From SZUA-22 sp039714835 (lineage in GTDB: Bacteria; Bacteroidota; Ignavibacteria; Ignavibacteriales; Melioribacteraceae): a DNA stretch of 37,136 nucleotides. This document shows positions 32,305 through 37,136 of this stretch, in pieces. The position numbers and the translations under genes were made by a program. The number at the start of each line of letters is the position of its first letter. The stretch's first letter is position 1. The notes beneath the pieces were generated by a model, which ran no database searches, was not told the origin of the DNA, and worked only from the letters and a program-made list of their open reading frames with translations. The stretch spans positions 1-37,136 of the forward strand of contig JBDLIN010000008.1 in NCBI GenBank assembly GCA_039714835.1, written 5' to 3'.

Positions 32305-32644
32305 TCTTAAGTCTTCTTTATGTGTATAGTGAGGGAAAATTATTTTAATATCCTAACTTTGATAATCAGGTTTCGATATAAAATAGTTTTGTAATTGTAA
32401 TATTTACCTAACAGACTTTAAATCGGTAGCTTATGCGTTTTTAGTTAGTAATTATTACTGCAATCAACTGAAAAAAAAATTAAAAACGGCCATTTTCAAG
32501 CTTTTTAAACTAAATGCCGATTTATTAAATGGAATTAGTTTTTTGGCCTGAATTATGAGAGAATTTGTTGAAAAACTGTATACAATGATTATATTTGCAC
32601 ATAATATCTTTTTATTTAATTAGAGGAAGCAAGAGGAGGAAAAA
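32305..32644. other. Leader region of the GldL/GldM-like operon
   Basis: 340 bases without a gene. Contents: an AT-rich stretch; an imperfect stem-loop at 32483-32523 (AAACGGCCATTT and AAATGCCGATTT) that on the minus strand is followed by a long T-rich run; a promoter-like sequence at 32564-32597; and a strong ribosome binding site, GAGGAGG at 32633-32639, five bases before the TTG start. The length suggests room for regulation. Confidence 0.5.
32564..32597 (+). promoter_or_regulatory. Probable promoter of the GldL/GldM-like operon
   Basis: TTTG (32564-32567) followed after 22 bases by TATATTTG (32590-32597), matching the TTTG/TANNTTTG promoter form of Bacteroidota; alternatively TTGAAA (32568-32573), 16 bases, TATATT. 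It would start transcription about 40 bases before the first gene. Confidence 0.45.
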
Positions 32645-33172
32645 TTGACGGCACGAAAAAGAGAGCCGCTTCATCAACCCAAAAATTTCATCAGTAAATT
32701 TATGGTTTATAAATTTATCCCTAAGTATGCTAATAACGTAATGGGTTTGGTTTATCTTGGAGCAGCTTTATTAATTATAATTGTTGGTTTGCGAGGATTA
32801 GGTTCATTAGCCGGGACGGTTGGACTCATTCCAGATTTTCTAATTGGACCTGACAATAAAATCGACCCTTATTGGGTAATGTTTGCATTACTTGTTGAAT
32901 TTGCAATGCTTTTCTTATTGGGAATAGTAACTTTCTACACACCATCAGAGTACGTTGATATCTTACACACTGATGGAAATGATTCTGAGGTTAAAGGATC
33001 GGCAAAAGAATTGAAGAATGAATTAAGAGAATTAAAAGATTTTGCTGATGAAGAAATGAGAGTTATAGAAGATTATGTAGAAAAATTTGATTCTCTATCC
33101 AATAAAGTAAGAGAGATTCAGATTTCCAGCATAAAAGCTATTTCTAAAATGAAAGACACAATCGAAAATTAA
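32645..33172 (+). CDS. GldL-like inner-membrane motor protein
   Basis: 175 residues. Starts at TTG, with a strong GAGGAGG site five bases upstream; no ATG occurs before residue 20. Two membrane helices (about 31-60 and 77-97), a short loop, then a charged cytoplasmic tail (about 108-175) with heptad-like coiled coil. Helix 2 carries a buried Glu85 in ALLVEF, in the same position relative to the helix as the conserved proton-handling Glu of GldL/PorL (LLxE in helix 2). Topology and length (GldL is about 200-250) agree. In known systems GldL pairs with GldM as a proton-driven motor for type IX secretion and gliding. Assigned from motif and neighbours, not by search. Confidence 0.6.
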   Translation: MTARKREPLHQPKNFISKFMVYKFIPKYANNVMGLVYLGAALLIIIVGLRGLGSLAGTVGLIPDFLIGPDNKIDPYWVMFALLVEFAMLFLLGIVTFYTPSEYVDILHTDGNDSEVKGSAKELKNELRELKDFADEEMRVIEDYVEKFDSLSNKVREIQISSIKAISKMKDTIEN

Positions 33173-33202
33173 GTAAAAGTTGCAGCTAGGGGATCTCAGC
33201 CA

Positions 33203-33805
33203 ATGAAAAAAAACATGATATATTTTGTGATGTACTTAGTGCTCATTGTTGAGCTGCTAATAGTCATTACAGAAAGAGATGAATTAGATGAAAAGGAACA
33301 TTTGATTCGAGATAAGATGTTAAATACCCTTGCCGAATCGTATAGACAGCCACTTGTTTTAACTATTCCTCAAAGAACATCTGATTATAACCTAAAATCT
33401 ACTGAACCATTGAGAGTTGTATTAGCTCCAGTGGGTTTAGCCTCTGCAGCGGAGAAAAAGAAATTGAAATTTTTTATTGATGTTGATAAAAAATCAAAGA
33501 AAAAGCCAAGAGGTTGGCCGAAAGATGGGTTAACTTTAAATGACTCAACTAAAGATTTCAAGCTTGTTCGTGAAGATGGAAATGCAATTTTTGTTGCAAA
33601 ATTCAAAAAGGAAGGGAGTTATAAATTTTCTGCATATTGTGAACTTGAAAGAGAATTTCCGGATTATCTGCCGCAGTATTTATTGGATTCGCTCAGTGTT
33701 CGAGTTGGCGAATTCAAGATTGCTAAGAGTAATTCAGAGAAATTTTTGGTTAAAGCATCAACACTTGGCGGTGTTAAAAAGAAAAGAGCGGAAATTTCCT
33801 TTTAA
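33203..33805 (+). CDS. GldM N-terminal-like single-span membrane protein
   Basis: 200 residues. One N-terminal membrane helix (about 5-23) starting KKNMIYFVMYLV, close to the RQKMINLMYLV opening of GldM, with an unusual acid (Glu17) inside it. A charged helix (about 24-48) leads to a periplasmic beta-rich domain (about 50-190). Only 200 residues against about 515 in GldM, so it covers only the membrane and first periplasmic parts. It lies 30 bases after the GldL-like gene. A GGGGAT stretch upstream may serve as ribosome binding site. By analogy it would transmit motion from the GldL-like ring to the outer membrane side. Confidence 0.55.
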   Translation: MKKNMIYFVMYLVLIVELLIVITERDELDEKEHLIRDKMLNTLAESYRQPLVLTIPQRTSDYNLKSTEPLRVVLAPVGLASAAEKKKLKFFIDVDKKSKKKPRGWPKDGLTLNDSTKDFKLVREDGNAIFVAKFKKEGSYKFSAYCELEREFPDYLPQYLLDSLSVRVGEFKIAKSNSEKFLVKASTLGGVKKKRAEISF

Positions 33806-33833
33806 TTAAATATTAACTAATAAATTAAAAAAG

Positions 33834-34895
33834 ATGAAAATTATTCTATTATTTTTATTCATTTCTACAGGGTTGTTTGCTCAAAGCAATATTACAATTA
33901 GTGATACTATTGATGTTGTAACGTTACAGAAGTTTAATGTGCCTGAAGATAGAAATATTGTATTAACAAATATCAAACAAATCTCCATTCAATCGGAATT
34001 ATTAGATTCCGAGTTTAATAAAATTAGAGATGTAGATGAAATATTTCAAACCCTATCTTCCGATGAAGTGATAAAAAAATCAAAGGATGGTAGAGGTGTA
34101 ATGGTTCAAGTTGTAGCAAATGAAGCAATTGAAGAACCTGGAGCTTACTATATTAAAATTAATATAAATTATATAGATGAACAGGGTAAAGGTTTTGCTT
34201 CTGCATACTATCAAATAAATGTTTCCTATCCACAGGTTAATTCAAAAATTAATTTACGAGAAAATTATTTTTATTCAGAAAAAGAAACCATGAGCTTTGC
34301 AACAAGCGAGTTTGCTGATCCAAACGGGTATTCTTTTGAAATAATTGATCAAGCTGGTAACGTTCTTTCTAAGGGAAATAGTTCAATTGTTAGCTTAAAC
34401 AGTGTTTTTAATAATATTAAAAATGTGGGTAAAGAAATTACCATAAAAGGATATTATAAGGAAAAGCAATTTTTCTATGAATATAACGGCGCGGAAGTTC
34501 ATAAATCTGAGTGGACAATAAGACTAAACAAACCAAATCTTGAAGAATTTAACGATTGGAAAAAAGCAAATCCAAATGATCGAATTGCAATAAGTGCTTG
34601 GAATAAAAATGCAATGCGTCTTTTATATACATATACTGGAAATACACCTAATGGTTTTGCAGTGGTTTATCCAGAAATAAATAATTTCAAATTTAAAGGT
34701 GAACCCTCTGAATTATTCAACAAATCTAAGTATTCAAGAGCAGGGAATTTTCTTTATGTATCATTTGATCTCAATAAAGAATATTTAGCCGAACTTGAGG
34801 ATTGTGCTGAACAACCAGTTAGGATTTCTATTGAATTCACAACTCAGTTTGATGAAAAAGTTGAAAAAGTATATGAAGGAATAATATTAAAATAA
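33834..34895 (+). CDS. Secreted protein, possible detached periplasmic part of GldM
   Basis: 353 residues with a signal peptide (about 1-17, ending FAQ) and no membrane anchor afterwards. The mature part is beta-rich and could form two or three Ig-like domains (about 20-140, 140-240 and 240-350). Together with the preceding 200-residue protein the total is 553, near the length of a complete GldM (about 515), and the gene is 28 bases downstream. This suggests that the GldM role is divided over two polypeptides. There is no frameshift: each has its own start, and this one has its own signal peptide. No family was recognised directly. Confidence 0.5.
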   Translation: MKIILLFLFISTGLFAQSNITISDTIDVVTLQKFNVPEDRNIVLTNIKQISIQSELLDSEFNKIRDVDEIFQTLSSDEVIKKSKDGRGVMVQVVANEAIEEPGAYYIKININYIDEQGKGFASAYYQINVSYPQVNSKINLRENYFYSEKETMSFATSEFADPNGYSFEIIDQAGNVLSKGNSSIVSLNSVFNNIKNVGKEITIKGYYKEKQFFYEYNGAEVHKSEWTIRLNKPNLEEFNDWKKANPNDRIAISAWNKNAMRLLYTYTGNTPNGFAVVYPEINNFKFKGEPSELFNKSKYSRAGNFLYVSFDLNKEYLAELEDCAEQPVRISIEFTTQFDEKVEKVYEGIILK

Positions 34896-34919
34896 TAATT
34901 ACAGGTAATTTCTCTATTT

Positions 34920-36431
34920 ATGAATAAGTTAATAAAAATATCAATAGTTGCTTTCTTATCGAGTCTAGTCTTGAGTTTAACAATAAACGCACAACAAATT
35001 GAAGATGAAATAAGTAAAATCTCTCTTAAACTAAATAAGGATAATGCGTATCTCAATTTGAAATATATGACTTATAAGCCTGATACCATTGCTGTTAGTA
35101 ATTTTCAAGACATTCCAAGAACTAGAGAACAGGAACCATGTAGTTTCGTTTCAAACAAGAATACTGAATATAATATTGTATTTCTTAATCAAGGAATTGG
35201 TTTAGATTCAATATATCTAATATACGTTGACGAAATAATTCTTAATACACTTGCAGGAGAAAGCTTCTTTGTTGATGAATCAATAAAGGATGATACAACT
35301 CAAGTTTTAAGTTTTAAAGATCTTTATACATTAAAAATGAGTAACTCCCCTTATTATAAAAGGCTACTCAGACTAGTTTATAATTTTGTTGATGAAAACG
35401 AAGGAGAAGCTCTGCCTTCACTTCTGGGTGTTAATCCGGATGAGAATAATAGCACAGCAATTGGTATGACTTCACGAGATAATACTGATTATTATAATTT
35501 TGCGAAAATAAATTCACCGCATTATTTTCCATCCAATAAAAAAAGAGTCATTAGTATAAGAAGAACAGAAGCTGATGTTCCCAATATGAGATTAGATGTT
35601 TCATTCTCAAAAATTGGATTTTCACTAAAAGCACTGGATTATAACATTGGTACAACTGGGTTTGAAGTTAGTCTGATGGAACCGATTTTAAACTTACTTC
35701 CATATGAATCTTCTACAATTACTGCAGGAGTAAGAACAATATTTAGATTAGATAATGAAAAGGATGTTCTTAAAGCTACCTTTTTGGATGCAAAGTTAAT
35801 GGGCAGAATCAATCTAAATAGTAATAGTATTTTTGAGAGCAATCCTTTTATACTTGGGGACGTTGGTAAGCTAAATCTATCAAATGCTATGGTCGGTGAT
35901 TTTACTCTAACACGAGCAGCAGGTTTACCATTCTTGAATTTAAAGTTTGCTCTGGGAAGTACTGATTTTGAAAGTCCAACGTTCTTCGTAAATGAAACAG
36001 ATGTTGGTAAAGACGCATATTTTTCAGTGAATCAGTATGAATTTACAATGTCATTCCATTGGAATACAAGTGATAAAATGACTAATAGATTTAGACTTGA
36101 CATTGGTGTTGGCGGATTCGATATTCAGAGAGCAACATACAACAGTGATAACAATTTCTTAGATTCTTTTAGTGCAAGTAGTTTTATAACACCGCTTGCA
36201 CAACTTCATTATAATTTTGTTCCGGCAAATAAACCGTTTCTGGGTGCAAGCGTAAAAGTTTTTCATTGGCGAATTAATGCTTTAGCATGGATAAAACTAT
36301 TTGAATTCTCAGAAGATAGTACACTGAGATTTGAATCAATAATTATTTCAGAACCAATTACAAGAGATATCCATCCATGGGAAAGTGATGGAGGAGTAAT
36401 GTTCCAACTTAGATATAGACATGGATTATAG
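34920..36431 (+). CDS. Secreted, probable outer-membrane protein in the motor operon
   Basis: 503 residues with a signal peptide (about 1-24, ending NAQQ). Residues 25-180 are mixed and polar with a single Cys (PCSF). From about 200 onward there are repeated amphipathic strands (VSFSKIGFSLKALDY, TITAGVRTIFRL, EFTMSFHWNT, RFRLDIGVGGF, FLGASVKVFHWRINALAW), and the protein ends MFQLRYRHGL, suggesting a barrel. It is 24 bases after the GldM-part gene. It does not look like PorP, PorK or PorN by eye. It may be the outer-membrane component that the motor works on. Confidence 0.55.
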   Translation: MNKLIKISIVAFLSSLVLSLTINAQQIEDEISKISLKLNKDNAYLNLKYMTYKPDTIAVSNFQDIPRTREQEPCSFVSNKNTEYNIVFLNQGIGLDSIYLIYVDEIILNTLAGESFFVDESIKDDTTQVLSFKDLYTLKMSNSPYYKRLLRLVYNFVDENEGEALPSLLGVNPDENNSTAIGMTSRDNTDYYNFAKINSPHYFPSNKKRVISIRRTEADVPNMRLDVSFSKIGFSLKALDYNIGTTGFEVSLMEPILNLLPYESSTITAGVRTIFRLDNEKDVLKATFLDAKLMGRINLNSNSIFESNPFILGDVGKLNLSNAMVGDFTLTRAAGLPFLNLKFALGSTDFESPTFFVNETDVGKDAYFSVNQYEFTMSFHWNTSDKMTNRFRLDIGVGGFDIQRATYNSDNNFLDSFSASSFITPLAQLHYNFVPANKPFLGASVKVFHWRINALAWIKLFEFSEDSTLRFESIIISEPITRDIHPWESDGGVMFQLRYRHGL

Positions 36432-36437
36432 GTACTT

Positions 36438-37136
36438 ATGAAACTCTTTAAATTTATATTATTAACAATAGTAATATCATCAAATTTATATTCTCAAGAG
36501 ATTGATACAGCAAAAGTATATAATGAACTCAAAAATATTTATTCTAATTTGGAATACAATACAAGTGCTTACAACAATATAAAAAAGCAATGGGTTATAA
36601 ATGACCCTAAATTAATTAGGGACATATCTAATAGATTTATTGCTAACAATTATGTTAAAATAAATAGTAAGAATGTAGATCATGATTTTATTTCTTATTT
36701 GAATGAAGAAATTTATGATGGACGAGTTGTTATTACTGTTAGGAAAAGATATTTTGATAACGAAGTTGAGTATTTTGCATTTGTGGATGCAGATGAAGCT
36801 GATTCACTAAATGATGAACCTCTTTTTGATCCAATACTATCTGGATACTATCTGAGGGTAATAATCGGAGATGAGCTTTATAATAAAGTTCTGGATCAGA
36901 CATATTTTTATACAGAAACAACTGTGAAAAAATATTACACTAAAGATGGTTATAATTATGACCTCTATTTTAATCTACTTAATTCCCATATAATGTTTTG
37001 GTCAACAAGTTCAAGCTATAAGGATAAGTACTTGTTGTCTCTCTTCCAACAATGGGGAAGTGATGAGATTTATTATTCGGGCTGGACTATGCAGCAATAT
37101 TTTCTTGGAATGCAGTTAACTCATTATAATAAACTT
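36438..37136 (+). CDS. Partial secreted protein, last gene of the motor operon in the window
   Basis: 233 codons open to the window end, starting at the ATG 6 bases after the preceding stop codon, so certainly cotranscribed. Signal peptide about 1-19 (ends YSQ). The mature part is rich in Tyr, Asp and Asn, with repeated hydrophobic-aromatic stretches (VVITVRKRYFDNEVEYFAFVD, GYYLRVIIGDELYNKV) and a later WTMQQYFLGMQ. No family recognised; the C-terminus is missing. Confidence 0.6.
   Translation, partial: MKLFKFILLTIVISSNLYSQEIDTAKVYNELKNIYSNLEYNTSAYNNIKKQWVINDPKLIRDISNRFIANNYVKINSKNVDHDFISYLNEEIYDGRVVITVRKRYFDNEVEYFAFVDADEADSLNDEPLFDPILSGYYLRVIIGDELYNKVLDQTYFYTETTVKKYYTKDGYNYDLYFNLLNSHIMFWSTSSSYKDKYLLSLFQQWGSDEIYYSGWTMQQYFLGMQLTHYNKL

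Noticed and set aside
33540..33809. 89-codon plus-strand frame overlapping the GldM-like gene
   Set aside because: It is the same strand in another frame, fully inside a gene with a coherent domain, and its sequence looks random.
36739..36921. Minus-strand 60-codon frame near the right end
   Set aside because: Antisense to the open plus-strand gene with signal peptide that runs to the window edge.
1..37136. CRISPR array, tRNA, rRNA or transposase
   Set aside because: No regularly spaced direct repeats, cloverleaf, rRNA-like stretch or transposase motif was found in reading; the repeats present are inverted and dispersed.

Overview
The window is AT-rich bacterial DNA with the gene content of the Bacteroidota/Ignavibacteriota (FCB) branch, and an Ignavibacteriales-like member is the best guess. 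Pointers to this are a GldL/GldM-like envelope motor module, NusG paralogues of the UpxY type, secreted proteins with short N-terminal signals ending in Q, GH20 hexosaminidase, DUF971, DUF192 and EVE proteins, TATATTTG-type promoter elements, and intergenic palindromic repeats of kinds often seen in this group. The taxonomic call is inference. No rRNA, tRNA, CRISPR array or transposase gene was seen.

Layout. 1-3.3 kb (minus): a cut-off signal peptide, a secreted FIMAH-like protein and a large secreted LAS-type zinc peptidase, flanked by palindromic repeats. 3.6-11.1 kb (minus): aroE with a TPR protein; a beta-lactamase-fold serine hydrolase; a MITE-like nested inverted repeat; amrB (Memo) and amrA (AMMECR1) with a propeller-like protein; and tryptophanase, whose active-site positions match tryptophanase rather than tyrosine phenol-lyase. 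11.2-19.1 kb: Yip1 protein, DUF971, dGTPase, DUF192, an alpha/beta hydrolase, SufE, a GlmU-like nucleotidyltransferase without a recognisable acetyltransferase site, ribosomal protein S20 with a clear promoter and terminator, and the queE-queD pair. 19.1-29.0 kb (minus): an outer-membrane barrel, SDR, a sirtuin with the Sirt5-type YxxR motif, an OB-HD nuclease, a NusG paralogue, a hybrid kinase with a degenerate receiver, an NtrC-type regulator with its PAS kinase, and a geranylgeranyl-reductase-family flavoprotein with a ferredoxin. 29.1-32.3 kb: GH20 hexosaminidase, EVE protein and a small Cys-rich protein.

32.6-37.1 kb (plus) is the most unusual part: a tight run of five genes that continues past the window. 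The first product looks like GldL (two membrane helices, a buried Glu in an LLxE context, then a cytoplasmic coiled coil). The second looks like the membrane-anchored N-terminal part of GldM. The third is a signal-peptide-bearing protein that could supply the missing periplasmic part of GldM. Two unknown signal-peptide proteins follow, one barrel-like. I read this as a divergent GldLM-type proton-driven motor with a split GldM and its own envelope partners. The family assignment rests on motifs read by eye and needs profile searches.
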